A stretch of 60,000 bases of DNA from Owenia fusiformis (GCA_903813345.2 CAIIXF020000007.1:38550671-38610670); one strand, 5' to 3'; shown: positions 32,767 to 43,778, numbered from the stretch's first letter. A program made the numbers and translations. Notes: generated from the sequence alone by a model not told the origin.

Positions 32767-33424
32767 AGCCACTCAGTAAAATTACGATTTCTCTGCAACC
32801 TGATGTTCAATCAACATCATTCGAGTATTTATATGTTCCTGACACGTTCGGGCATCCGGTTATGACAACGTCTACCCAATGTTTGCACGAGAAATCGACG
32901 TAATTCATGACTGAAATCGGGAAGACAAAAATATGTGATATTCTTTCAGAATTGTTTATAATAACTATTTACAAAATCGTTCCTGAGACACAATCCATTT
33001 AGGTAGGGTTTGTTTTAAAGTCGAAAAGCCCCAATACGACAATACAAACCCAGATTAAACCCAGAAGAATGCAGATTTCATGTAATGATTTACGTTCATG
33101 TAAACAAGTAAAGTACATATAATCCCCATATAAAACACTGGCCTACGTGACTTGTAAACACAGGTTCAAATTGAAATATAGAAAATTTTCAACATAGTAT
33201 TTGCTTCCGTGTTCTGTATGCCCCTCTACCTGCTTAATAAGGCAATGTATCTTCAAATAAAACCTTAGCCAAGTAGATAAGAGTCTCTGGAACACTTTTG
33301 TAAATAGTTTTCACAAGCAATTTTATTCCCGGACGCCCAAACGTGTCAGGAACACATATATATTTGAATGATCTTGATTGGACATCAGGTTGCAGAGAAA
33401 TCGTATTTTTACTGAGTGGATTAT
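32767..33424. repeat. Inverted pair of about 105-bp segments
   Basis: CCACTCAGTAAAA-TACGATTTCTCTGCAACCTGATGT...GTTCCTGACACGTT at 32767-32870 is inverted at 33318-33424. In one frame both copies read PLSK-TISLQPDVQS followed by VPDTFG, and most differences change the amino acid, so coding constraint is not supported. The right copy abuts the 33425-34798 arm. Confidence 0.65.
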
Positions 33425-33579
33425 TGCATTTCATAGATCTAGAGGCCCTTCAGGAGTGGAAAACCTTAAATTATCAGAGAGTAATGTTTCCAAACTGTTT
33501 TGAAACAAACTAACCTCTTGTTTTCAACCTACACCTTGCTCCTTTCTGTCGTATTTAATAAAACAAAAATAGTATATCA

Positions 33580-33650
33580 CGGAGGGATACGAACCACTCA
33601 CCTGGGACTTGGTTATTCACTAGCGCCATAGGCGTTCTACTATTCTGGAT
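33580..33650 (-). other. Second tRNA-like module, right arm
   Basis: The minus strand carries ATGGCGCTAGTGAATAACCA and GGTTCGTATCCC (B box). Same as 14971-15038. Confidence 0.45.
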
Positions 33651-33748
33651 ACAACTGACGAGTCGTATTTAAGTGGAGACAAAAGTGAGGATCATTTTGA
33701 ATTGACGCTCGGTATAAATATATAATACTTTTGTTCTTTCATATCGGA

Positions 33749-33813
33749 AGCTCGTTGGCCTCATGGTTAGCGTGCCTGGCTTCCATTGTCTAGGTTAGTT
33801 GATCGAGACCCGT
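33749..33813 (+). other. tRNA-like module (SINE head), right arm
   Basis: GCTCGTTGGCCTCATGGTTA then GCGTGCCTGG, with GATCGAGACCCG downstream. Same module as 14806-14870, with slightly better A-box agreement. Confidence 0.45.
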
Positions 33814-34831
33814 TCATGTCGAACTTTTTGATTTGCTTGTTGTCAAGATATAGTAAGTAGGGCAAAATCCAGAAAAAGTAGATAAAAAATACTCCAATGG
33901 AGTATAAAATTGTCACCAGGATTCCGGAATGAGACGAATGTTAACTCGTGAAATCTCGGTAGATAAAGTAGGTCAGAAAATCCGGATTAATCCGAACAAG
34001 GTTCGGGAATTTCCGTCATAAGAAGTAGGTCAAAAATACTCCAATGGAGTATAAAATTGTCTCCAGGATTCCGAAATACGACGAATCGAATCGGCAAACT
34101 TCGGTACAATAATGAAGTGCATAAAAACCGAAATGACAGGTGTCAGGGGCTTCCCCTCATCTTTCCCGACATGGTTCTTAAAGCCTTATATGGATCTATC
34201 ACATGACATTCAAAATGACGTTCCTATATGGTCCTATGGGCCTTATATGGATCTTTCGAACACGTGACCTAATACCAAATCAAAATCAAAATTTTACCTT
34301 GACCATTGGATGGGATTTCATAGAAAATATAAAAGAAAACATATTCTCGCGATCCTTAAATCACTTAAATTCGATCATTTTATCTTCACCCCTTGATGGA
34401 ATTTTATGAAAGAAGTTATGAAAACACATCATCATGTAAGGGTTTTCACCTAAATTAGCTCGTTTTATCTTGACCCTTCAATTGAATTTCATTGAAAAAT
34501 GTTTCATGAAAAATATCATCATGTTATGATTTGTATTTAAATAAGACCGTTTCATCTAAATACTTGCTGGATAATATTTCATAAAAAATGCACTTTAAAA
34601 ATATTTCAGGATTTGCCTTAATTTATCAATGTAATGTAAGTATTAGATTGACTCTCAAATAGGGTTCTATTTTAACTTTTTTATTGAAATTAATACTAGG
34701 TAGGACTCACTCTCTAAATAGCTAATAAAAATTCAACCCTTAGATGTGATTTCGTTGAAAAAAAAATATGACAAGTCCAGAATCAAATGATTTGTCCAGA
34801 ACCTCTTAAAGTGTGCGCCAAAGTTTAAAAC

Positions 34832-34867
34832 TGCGCAGGCGCACCGCTCTCGCTAAACTATATAAAG
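34832..34867 (+). promoter_or_regulatory. NRF1-like palindrome followed by a TATA box
   Basis: TGCGCAGGCGCA (34832-34843) differs at one position from the NRF1 palindrome consensus, and TATATAAAG (34859-34867) follows 16 bp later. It lies right after the end of the inverted-duplication arm. No coding sequence was identified downstream, so it may drive a non-coding or element transcript. Confidence 0.35.
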
Positions 34868-35579
34868 AGATTACCAGGTACACGATTCAGAGCTAAGCCA
34901 GGAAGGCGAACGATCTTCGTCTCGTGATGATTTCCCATATAATCGTAACCAGGGAAGTTTCACCATTGAAATTGAAAATTACTATTAGATATACTTTGTA
35001 GATGTTATTTATGAAGCTATTTAGTGTTTGCATCAATCAAATGGCTCATTTTGAACATATAAAAAGTATTTGTGTTTTGTTTCCCAGGGAATTGTATTGT
35101 ATGTAGTACACACATAAATAGTGTACATTATACAGTACTTGAATAGCCTGGTTTACATAATATTGAAGGGCATGCTGATTACATGCACACGAGTACATGA
35201 ATGAAGGCCTAATATTGATATACGTAGCTTGCATACCTAAATAAAAAATAAACTCTTCTAATCCCCTAATGTAAACACGGCGGTATATCGGTAGCCCGAT
35301 TTATCGGGGACTTTAAGATCCTGTTTTTAGTTTATAATATGTTCAATAAGAGATCTCTTAATATTGATAGGCTATAATCACTAAATGAGTATGCATGTCA
35401 CCTAAGTTTCCTTTATAAAATATTTATTTATTTAAAATGTATCTAGTCAGAAACTCCTTGGTTTTATGATGCCTCTTTTTAGTGCTTTGAGCTATCGACC
35501 TTGGGGAAGATGGTCTCGATTCATTACTACAGAGGTGTATATTATCCATGGGGTTCTTGTTTTATTTATTCACTCATGC
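34868..35579. other. Non-coding stretch
   Basis: Nothing recognised. Confidence 0.5.
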
Positions 35580-36125
35580 AACTCCCATTTAGTGCAATAT
35601 ATGTACTTATCATTCAATATGCATCTCACATTTAGTGCAATATATGTATTTATTGTAATATTTGTCCTCAACCATATGCATTATGTATTTCACAATTAGT
35701 GCAATATTCATATTAATTGAAATATTTGACCATATGCAACATACTACTTACATTTAGTGCAATATATGTATTTATCATGCAATATGCATCTCACATTTAG
35801 TGCAATACATGTATTTATTGTAATATTTGTCTTCGATCGTATGCATTGTGTATTTCACATTTAGTGCAATATTCATATTTATTGTAATATTTGACCATAG
35901 TGCAACATCCTACTCACATTAAGTGCAATATATGAATTTATTGTAATATCTGTCTTCGACCATATGCATGATACAATTCACATTTTGTGCGATATTTGTA
36001 TTTATTGTAATTTTTGACCATATGCAACATGCTACTCTCATTTAGTGCAATACATGTATTTGTTATGCAATATCCATATCACATTAGGTGCAAAATATGT
36101 ATTTAATATAATGATTGACAATATC
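35580..36125. repeat. Degenerate tandem repeat of CACATTTAGTGCAATAT-type units
   Basis: About ten irregular units of 40-65 bp share CATTTAGTGCAATA-ATGTATTTATTGTAATATTTG and a GACCATATGCA spacer. It is followed by a hairpin AGAGACA-TTTTT-TGTCTCT near 36212 and an AATAAA signal near 36402, so the array could be part of a transcript. Confidence 0.75.
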
Positions 36126-36896
36126 ATTCCATGAACTGCTTATTTATGCCAAACTGATTAATCAGACAATTTATATTTATTTATTTATATCATTGGTTAT
36201 TATTGTATAAATTTTTACCAGAGACATTTTTTGTCTCTGTCTTTATGAATGTTGACCCAAGCTGCCGATTGGGGGTAGTAATGGGTGACACTCAGATATA
36301 ATGTATACTGTGTCTCATAAGTCGGCACCGGTTGGTGATGTTACAAAATGTTGTTTTTATTATGTATTTTATATGTACATTGTAATATCAGTGACACAAA
36401 AATAAACTATTTTAAACAAAACAAACAATATAATTTACAGGGGTTAATTTTCCACAAAATTTGACCAAAGTGTCCAGATGGCTTTAAAATCTAACGTGAT
36501 ACTCGATGCTGTAATGAGGTTGAATGGAAAGTTAAACGAGACTTATTTACAAGTTTGGCTGGAATTCTACCGAGTTTACCGATTTGCATCAAGAGATAAC
36601 TTGCCCGCCCTTTGAAACCCATCCCTCGGAAAAATTTAGTTTCTGGATCAAGATTGGGTTCAGACTTTGATAACCACTTAAGTTTTATGTAAGGTTTACC
36701 TCTTCATTTATTAACTTAGATTATTATATTTAACATAATCATTAAGTTTTGAGTTGATTATCTGACCACTTTGGTTGTTAAAGTACTGAAGATCTAGATA
36801 TCCGCACATGCGCAATACCATCTCACGTAATCTCTTGATGCAGTGTAACTCGGTAGAATTCCAGTCAAACTTCAACTTATAAAAAAGTTTCGGTCT

Positions 36897-37283
36897 AATT
36901 GTGACGACTGTGATAGCTCTTACATAGGTGAAACTAAGAGACCAATAGGTGTTAGGATAGAAGAACATCAGACAGCATAAAGATTAGGAAAAGAAACATC
37001 GTCTGCTTTAGCTGTACATTCATACGTCACAGGTCATAGGATTAATTGGGATGAGTATAGTATAGTTGATAAGGAGAGTAAGGATTTCTATAGAAAAGTT
37101 AAAGAAGCTATTCACATACATCTTGATAAGCCCATTCTTAACAGAGACTCAGGTTATCTCGTAGATAAATTGCTACTTGAGTCTAAGATTAAGGTCAAGG
37201 ACAACTGTGGTGGCGGGAAACCAACAAACAGCACGTCACTGACGAAGGATGTAGTCACATCCGAAAGCTATGAAAGAAAGTAA
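36897..37283 (+). pseudogene. Penelope-like GIY-YIG endonuclease fragment (plus copy)
   Basis: The frame reads NCDDCDSSYIGETKRPIGVR, IEEHQTA, a TAA stop, RLGKETSSALAVHSYVTGHR, DKPILNRDSGYLVDK, then a GGGKP stretch and DVVTSESYERK with a stop at 37281. The GIY half before NCDDC is lost. Just upstream, 36552-36605 and 36800-36875 are an inverted pair around GGAATTCTACCGAGTT, related to the segment that interrupts the endonuclease in the copies at 2.9 and 4.6 kb. The reverse transcriptase is absent. Confidence 0.82.
37239..37266 (+). ncRNA. Hammerhead ribozyme-like core in Penelope copy (plus)
   Basis: CTGACGA (37239-37245), A, GGATG / TAGTCA loop / CATCC (47-62) and GAAA (63-66). Same structure as 2239-2266. 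The stem II pairs are kept while the loop differs, which suits RNA structure, but two copies are too few to prove it. Confidence 0.33.
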
Positions 37284-37559
37284 GTTATTCTGGTTAGTTA
37301 GATGAACCATATACTTCTACTAAGTATTTTTTCGACACTTTCACAGCGGATACTTGTAAAGTTTTGTCAAGTTGGGTAGTTGTTTTTTCCTTTGCTTATT
37401 CAGGAGTCCTTCCTATTAATATTGATCTCCAAAATAAACATGATGAAGGGATTTATCACACCACTTCTGAGTGTGTTCATTGTTCAAATCTTTCTCTAAA
37501 AACAAAACGATTACATACAAGTGAAAATGATAAAGATCGAAAAAACAGTTAATTTTTAC
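37284..37559. other. Non-coding stretch between the Penelope copy and the PAN exon
   Basis: Nothing recognised. It would be intron on the minus strand. Confidence 0.4.
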
Positions 37560-37823
37560 CTGGAGTCCTTTCGGAGTAAAAAGAATCTTGTCCAGTACAT
37601 GGAGTCACAAGTGTGTCTGTCCCTGAATAAAGGTCTGATAAAAAGCACCATGCGCCATCTGATTTGTAAACGACAGACCAGCATACGAAGTTGGTTTCAT
37701 CTAGACATCGCTGTTTGCAATATTCAAAGCTTAAGTTAGGAATGTCAGTTCTGGACAATAATATGTTGTAAGTTTGTGTAGCACATGTATCTGAGTCGAG
37801 GACAATAAAATTGTTTGATGGCA
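37560..37823 (-). CDS. PAN/apple-domain exon (partial extracellular protein gene)
   Basis: On the minus strand an acceptor TTACTTTTGCAG precedes a 264-bp open segment and a donor CCAG|GTAAAAAT follows. The product holds DTCATQTYNILLS, LSFEYCKQRCLDETNFVCWS, VVYKSDGAWCFLSDLY and CTGQDSFYSERT. Two central cysteines four apart, FxCxS-xxY and a late C...FYxR are the pattern of PAN/apple domains, which bind proteins or sugars in secreted and membrane proteins. The exon starts and ends in phase 1, so it can be shuffled as a module. It has the same strand and phase class as the GDPH exon at 87-281, but 37 kb apart. Confidence 0.72.
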
Positions 37824-38173
37824 CTGCAAAAGTAATACATTTTTGTTATTATGGATATATTATCGATTAAAGTATTATTATAAGGGCCGAGATTGATTGT
37901 CCAGTGTATTTCAGACATGTTTATATAATTTTGGTCGATCTTACTAGGCTAACGCACCTGACATTCAGATCAGACCCGTCAAAATTATTATTTATGTTCA
38001 CCCTGGAGGATAACACTATGTGTTTAAACCACGGTTTCTGTGTCCCCATTTGTGGTTTATTCAACATTCAAAACAACTGTATGTATTTCATTTATTTGAT
38101 ATATACTTTTATCTTAGTCAGCACAGCTACACACTTCTATACTTACATATCAATATCATTTTTACAGACTTAA

Positions 38174-38299
38174 TGGAACAAAGAAGATGATAAACACATT
38201 CTGGAAGACTATGGGATGGATATGCCAGAATACCTTTCCGAGGAAAAAATACTAGATGAAGCCGAGCCTAGTATTTTTTTCGAGGATGATGTTTTTTAA
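38174..38299 (+). CDS. Possible acidic C-terminal exon, unrecognised
   Basis: Open to a TAA at 38297: KEDDKHILEDYGMDMPEYLS then EEKILDEAEPSIFFEDDVF. A TTTTTACAG acceptor-like site ends at 38167, but a TAA at 38171 lies between it and the frame. The acidic composition is unlike nearby random frames. The DNA also forms a hairpin (AAAAAATACTAG / CTAGTATTTTTT, 38244-38279). May be a real last exon or chance. Confidence 0.2.
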   Translation, partial: WNKEDDKHILEDYGMDMPEYLSEEKILDEAEPSIFFEDDVF

Positions 38300-40084
38300 T
38301 ACTTTAAAACGAAGCCATGCCAACTTCAATGGTGTGTATAGTAGGTTTAAGTGTATGTATTGTGGCCATTTGAGATATGTATGTAAAACTGAGACCAAGT
38401 ACTTTCTAAATGTGCCATTTTAAGACAAAATCGCAAGAACATAGTCCCGCAAACTGGAACTTCTTTATTCGTTAATTTTCATCGGTGAAGCAAGGATTTT
38501 ACCCTAAAAATGAGTCCCTATGTTGGCGTAGTGATATTTAAAAAAATCGAGACGCAAACCCTATAATGAATATAGTGTCAAGATGCAGGTTTTGTAAAGG
38601 GGAAGGCAGAAATATAGTCATTGTATGGGCTAATTCGTTCGAAAATGGCGATATGTACCCCAGAACTTGAATTTTGTGATTTTTCTCAATATTTTTCAAT
38701 GATTTACCGTAGTGACACCTTATATGAAAATCTCGAACTGTTTAGTTTTGGGGAATTCTGGGTAAATGTTAATGATTTTCCGTTCGAAAATCTAGTCTGT
38801 TAAGTCTTGTTTACACATTACTAGATGAACCATTTGACGCATCGATTTCTTAGCGCTTTTCCCAAACATGGAAAATCTTCAAAATAACAGATTTATAAAC
38901 AAATGTACAAATAAAACAATTGTTACCACTCAATTGACATGTAAAACAATATATATCAAAATCCTTGAAAAGAAGTAGAAAAACCTACATCTTAGAGAAA
39001 GTGGATACAAGAAAATAATGTAAAGGAAACAGATCGTGAAATACGAGTATTAAGCTGCTAGGTCAAAGGGAATTAGGTGAAAATGCATTATTTTTTACTT
39101 CTATTACAATTGGGTTGCTGTATGCTTCACTCATTTCACTTTTCCCAGTGAAATATCTGCTTCGCACAATGTTTGGCAATTATTCATTTCAATTCATTCT
39201 TCCCCAACTGCAATTCATTACATTTTAATGTTAGTGCAGATGCTTCAAGATAAACCAGTTCATAGCATTCAATTATGATAATATACATCGCATTCTATGT
39301 TCATAATTGTCTCCAATTTCAAACAACCATGCTCGCAGCACGACTTACCTTTAGTCCTGCAATATTTCAACTTATGATGATGGAAATTTTCGATGTTTAC
39401 TATATTTGAAACTTTTCTGTATATTTAGGGTGTCCTGAATTCAAATCTACGTTGACGCAACATACGCGTTATATCTTGTGTCTACTCTCACTGCACATTG
39501 GCCTGTTTTGACAAATGAATTGAAATTCAATTGAATTCTGTCTTGTCTAGAATGTCAAAAGGAAATATCTTGATTCTCATATGTAAATCATATTATCTGT
39601 AAATTCAGATATTGCATAGTTTCTAATCTTCAACAATTGGTAAGTTTTATAATAAAATGCCATCACGGGCGATTGTATTGCAGAACACATACTCACTTGT
39701 TTGACAGGACACCTCAGATAGTGTTATAAATACGAATACAAGAATCATGCTCGAAACCTCCATCCGTACCAGTGGAAGCTTTTTAAACTCCTCTTGTGCT
39801 TTTTATTTGCTTGTGTCTGTCTACACCCTCACTAAAAGCACCCTTCTCCGTGTGACTGTATCCTGAAATTGTAAAACAGAGCGCAAATTTTTGAAATAAT
39901 AACGATTTAATGATCATCTGTTCATGATTTTCAAAACTGATTGATTGAATGACAACATAATGTGTTAGTTTTAACAAATTATTCTAAAATTAATTTGCAT
40001 GATTGGATATATCCCTTTAATAACTTCAAAGGTAAGTACATGTAATCATTGAAAAACTACACATTGCAGTGATGGAATATTTTA
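38300..40084. other. Non-coding stretch
   Basis: No gene, repeat array or element end was recognised. Short open frames only. Confidence 0.5.
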
Positions 40085-40292
40085 GGAAATGTAGAAAGGT
40101 GAAAACTGAAAAAAAACATTACAAATAAAAGGAAATATTATGGAAAATTACAAATATGATGGTAAAAGACATATATTACACATGAAACATGGAATCGATT
40201 TGTGAGAATTGACACTTTAATTTGCCATACATTGGCTATTCAAACGCGTAATCATGATCAGCTGAGTGAGCATCGACAATGGTTCCGTTAAA
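40085..40292. repeat. Left part of a dispersed repeat split by an insertion
   Basis: Matches 48600-48765: GGAAATTACAAATA, CATGGATTCGATTTGTGAGA, ATTGACACT, GCTGAGTGAGCATC and CAATGGTTCCGTTAAA. The right part resumes at 42105 (TTTGCCAAAATA...GAGGAAACAACAGCGC). The uninterrupted copy at 48.6-48.85 kb gives the empty site. Confidence 0.75.
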
Positions 40293-40378
40293 GCTCCATG
40301 TGCAGTATGGCAAGGGATTTTAGACAGTCATATCTTTCACCATGAGTATGAATACAGTGGTTTTTATTAAAACAATAT

Positions 40379-41226
40379 CACCCTATGCAGACAGAGCCTG
40401 TGGGAAATATTTGGTGCGGAGCAAATGAGCGGAGGGTGCGGAGCTAACGGTTATTTTTGAATTTAAATTTGGGATATTTCTGAAACTAAGCCGTTGTGGG
40501 ACTTCAAATATACCAAGATATGTGTATTTGACACCAAATATCAATACAATTGTGAAAATAGTAGCGCAACTCATTCTATAGCGACGCAGTGTGCCTTAAA
40601 CCTTTCCCAGACCTATATATTTTGAAATTATCCTTTTAATACTGAGTCCCCAGGTCTCATAAAAAATGGTGTTCAAGGTGCACTATCTATACAAATTATT
40701 TTTGCATCTTGGAAGCCAGGCAGTATCTGTGTGATTTTATAAAAAGTCGGAAATTTTTTCAGATATGAGCCCCCTCTAAATATTGGGTGCGGAGCAGCTC
40801 CATAAACGTAGCTCCGCACCCAATATTTAGAGGGGCTCATATCTGAAGAACATTTCCGAATTTTTATAAAATCACACAGATACTGCCTGGCTTCCAAGAT
40901 GCAAAAATAATTTGCATGGGTAGTGTATCTTGAACACCATTTTTTATGAATGCTGGGGACGCAGTATTAAAAGGATAGTCTCAAAATATCCCGTCTGGGA
41001 AATGTTTAAGGCATACTGCGTCGCTATAAAATGAATTGCACTACTATTTTCACAATTTTATTGATATTTGGTGTCAAATACACATATCTTGGTATATTTG
41101 AAGTCCCAAAACGGCTTAGTTTCAGAAATATCCCAATTTCAAATTCAAAAATGACCGTTAGCTCCGCACCCTCCGCTCATTTGCGCCGCACCCAATATTT
41201 CCCACAGGCTCTGTCTGTATAGGGTG
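40379..41226. mobile_element. Transib-like foldback element, copy B, 5-bp TSD
   Basis: The ends are CACCCTATGCAGACAGAG and CTCTGTCTGTATAGGGTG, flanked by AATAT (40374-40378, 41227-41231). The two halves, 40379-40800 and 40805-41226, are inverted copies of each other, each resembling the left part of copy A. No coding sequence. Confidence 0.82.
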
Positions 41227-41510
41227 AATATGTTTTCTTCAAAGTGAAGTCCCCATGATAGTAAAATATCAATCCAACTAGCTGAAAAAGAGGATCTTGT
41301 TTTTCTCAATTTAAATCCCTATTTATATTTTTTCGAATTTTCGATTTATATTTTTATGATCATGGAGACTTCGCTTGAAAGAAAACATATTGTTTTAATA
41401 AAAACCACTGTATTTATGCCTAGAAAGTATTCATGGTGAAAGATATGACCGTCTTAATTCACTTGCCGTATTGTTAGTACCTCAGTGTAAATACTCGCAT
41501 CTGATTGGTC

Positions 41511-41626
41511 AATTAGCGGTCAACATTTTTGCCTGTACCTCACCTGTGCATCATGGGATATCATATTATTGACCGCTTATTTATGTTACTGTACTACACT
41601 TGTGAATTATGGGAAATATGACGTCA
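41511..41626 (+). promoter_or_regulatory. Inverted CCAAT box and CRE upstream of the Crypton-like exon
   Basis: CTGATTGGTC (41511-41520) and the full CRE TGACGTCA (41619-41626), 19 bp before the ATG. The same two motifs occur at 8081 and 7984, before the other recombinase relic. Confidence 0.4.
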
Positions 41627-41644
41627 TAATGTTTACAGAAAAAC

Positions 41645-41754
41645 ATGGTAGACGGACATTTCGTAAACGTTGATGAAAGTGATATTTTGACTTTGCTAGA
41701 CGACAAGTATAGCAAAAATACAAAAAGAAACGAAAAATTAACATTAATTTACAA
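41645..41754 (+). CDS. First exon resembling KIAA1958/Crypton-type recombinase genes
   Basis: ATG at 41645 encodes MVDGHFVNVDESDILTLLDD then KYSKNTKRNEKLTLIY, and a consensus donor GTGAGT follows at 41755. The pattern F-x-acidic-x-I-x-x-LL-x-x-K-x-SKNTKK is typical of the N-terminal start of KIAA1958-like and Crypton-derived tyrosine-recombinase proteins, where it begins a helical region before the catalytic domain. No later exon with HxxR or the Tyr box was found in the 1.8-kb element, so this is an orphan exon. Confidence 0.5.
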
Positions 41755-41928
41755 GTGAGTATGCAGCTATGTGCCAAAAACAAAGAGTTTAGCTACCACT
41801 GTCTTAAGATTTTCTTATAAAAATTATTGCTGGCGTGGTTCGGAGAAAAGATTGTGAAATGAAGCCATGATTGGTGACTGTCGTCTATATGTGTATTATT
41901 AATTTCTTCTGACTAACAAAACAATTGT

Positions 41929-42080
41929 AGACCTCTCCATTCGGTCAACCGTCAAAACCATATACCTCGACTGTAAACCTTGAAACTACTGTTGACCTCG
42001 ACCTTCGGTCTCTGTCAACAGTAGTTTCTCGGTTTACAGTCTCGGTATACAATTTTGCCGGTTGACCTCTGGAGAGGTCA
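41929..42080. mobile_element. Palindromic MITE with 8-bp flanking repeat
   Basis: ACCTCTCC...GGTCAACCG on the left pairs with CGGTTGACC...GGAGAGGT on the right, with inner CTGTAAACC and ACTACTGTTGAC arms. ACAATTGT occurs at 41921-41928 and 42081-42088, an 8-bp duplication as made by hAT elements. Confidence 0.65.
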
Positions 42081-42104
42081 ACAATTGTATACTGTACATG
42101 GACC

Positions 42105-43303
42105 TTTGCCAAAATATGCAGACAATGAGGAAACAACAGCGCGCGAGGTTAAAGAAAATATTAAATATAAGAATCTGCATGGAGAAAAGGCACAAAATCA
42201 TAAACTAGTCTGCGTAGTTTTGTATGCTCAGTGAAGGATTGAGCCCAAAAGGCCATTTTAAGTCAAAAAATGTAACGTTCTCAATGTAAATGATCATAAA
42301 TGAATGGTGGAAAAATAATGTCATATTCGGTTCTACAGCCTTACATTTTCTTTATTTGTGTCAGGCCTATCACCCATTTGTCTTGACGACGTTATAATTA
42401 TGGTGTTTTGACCTTTTGTATTGTAGAATCATATGTACTATATTTAAACAAAGGATTGGTATCGATATGTAGAACTGAATTCAACAATGTTTTTCTCTTA
42501 AACCATTCATTGAAAACATTCTGTAACAGAACATGGTATTTTATGTAATGTCCACTGATTGACAACAATTTTATGCGAAAAGTATTTAGAAATATTTTGT
42601 ATAACTGTTTTTGTTAACAATTTTTGTTTTTTAGTGCAATTGTTTTTGCTCCTTTCTACAAATGCTTATATCTACGGGGGCGGTTCTGATAAAATCTAGA
42701 GGGGCAAACCGCTGAAAAAATGATTGGCTTCTGTACTAGATCCGATCATCTGATTAGCAGAACAGACAATTACAAATGGATTGATGGACACTTTTTCTCT
42801 AAGTTATATTCTTAGATAACATTTGTTTTAAAATGGGTACATTATTTTTCAATATCATACATCCCTCTATAGGTTTGACAGACTTAACTCCCAACAGGTT
42901 TCTTTATTTTTTGCGCCTCCGAATTGTCCCAATATTTTCGAAGAAGGAGCTTTAAGATATCAATTTTGTGTTCACTAAAGTTTAATTCAATTTTTTTTTA
43001 TTTACTTATGTGTTTGCAAGAACTTCGGATTGATGGATATTCGTTACATGAATCGTGGCAATTTCCCAACTATTGTAAATGATGAAAATTCAGAAAAGGG
43101 AGGGATTTGAACTCTGCAGCCCTACAAATAGGGGCTAAATGTTGCTACACTTGCGGTGACGAGTGTACTTTTGAATTTAAATGCTCGTGTTATTTGTTTC
43201 ACGACTATTTTACTTAATGTTATGAAATAGAGGAGGTTGGCTGTTCTCGTCCTGTAAGATGTTTCCTGATTTAAACACACGTCCTGAATGTCACGGGGAA
43301 AGT
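42105..43303. other. Right part of the split repeat, then non-coding DNA
   Basis: 42105-42200 completes the repeat begun at 40085. The rest has no recognised gene. Confidence 0.5.
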
Positions 43304-43330
43304 GATGCCAAAACACCGTGTTTTGGCATC
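43304..43330. repeat. Perfect 13-bp-arm palindrome
   Basis: GATGCCAAAACAC (43304-43316) and GTGTTTTGGCATC (43318-43330) with a single central base. Confidence 0.9.
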
Positions 43331-43678
43331 AAGATGGCCAAGCTTCCGATGATGGATTTTCGAAAGATATTTTGTTTTCCCATTCAAGATTACTAATATA
43401 AGTATATTTTGATTGATTTGTGAGGTATGTATCACTTCCTGTGAAAATGTGAATTTTTTTTATCTGTCTTAGAAAATGTCTCCAGAATGTATAAACCCAA
43501 CTTGGCAGATGTCCCATTGTTTGATTGTGTCACTCTATACACTCATTGGATTAATATTTTGTACACATAAATAGTCACATTTCAATAATCATTGAGAAGG
43601 GATTAGTTATGATAGCAATTGTGTTGACCTACTTATTTTTAGAAGAAGGTCATGATTAACTCTTGCTTTTTTCATATA

Positions 43679-43778
43679 ACGCCTGGTTCTTACCTAGAAA
43701 GTTATATGTAGTAAGGGAATGGTGTACTTCTAGGGGAAATCTTGAGATATATAAAAATCTAGGTAAGGACCAGGCGTT
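43679..43778. repeat. Short inverted repeat (ACGCCTGGT ends)
   Basis: ACGCCTGGTTCTTACCTAGA pairs with TCTAGGTAAGGACCAGGCGT. MITE-like, about 100 bp. Confidence 0.7.

Larger units (their letters stand above)
33425..34798. repeat. Right arm of the 1.4-1.5 kb inverted duplication
   Basis: Reverse complement of 13646-15190, lacking the 163-bp duplication. It ends with the complement of the last LINE codons (AATCAAATGATTTGTCCAGA) and then switches to unrelated sequence at CTCTTAAAGTG. It carries the same two tRNA-like modules at 33580-33650 (minus) and 33749-33813 (plus). Confidence 0.85.
40293..42104. mobile_element. 1.8-kb insertion with GSTCCATGTRCAGTAT ends
   Basis: The left end GCTCCATGTGCAGTAT and right end ATACTGTACATGGACC are inverted with two mismatches. 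The insertion exactly splits the repeat at GTTAAA|TTTGCC. No target duplication is visible against the empty site. Inside are an inverted segment pair (40325-40378 and 41385-41455), the copy-B Transib-like element, a Crypton-like first exon and a foldback MITE. It could be the remains of the element that carried the recombinase. Confidence 0.6.

Noticed and set aside
32767-33424. Duplicated coding exon (PLSK-TISLQPDVQS)
   Set aside because: Differences between the inverted copies are mostly amino-acid changing, no splice sites fit both, and no domain was recognised.
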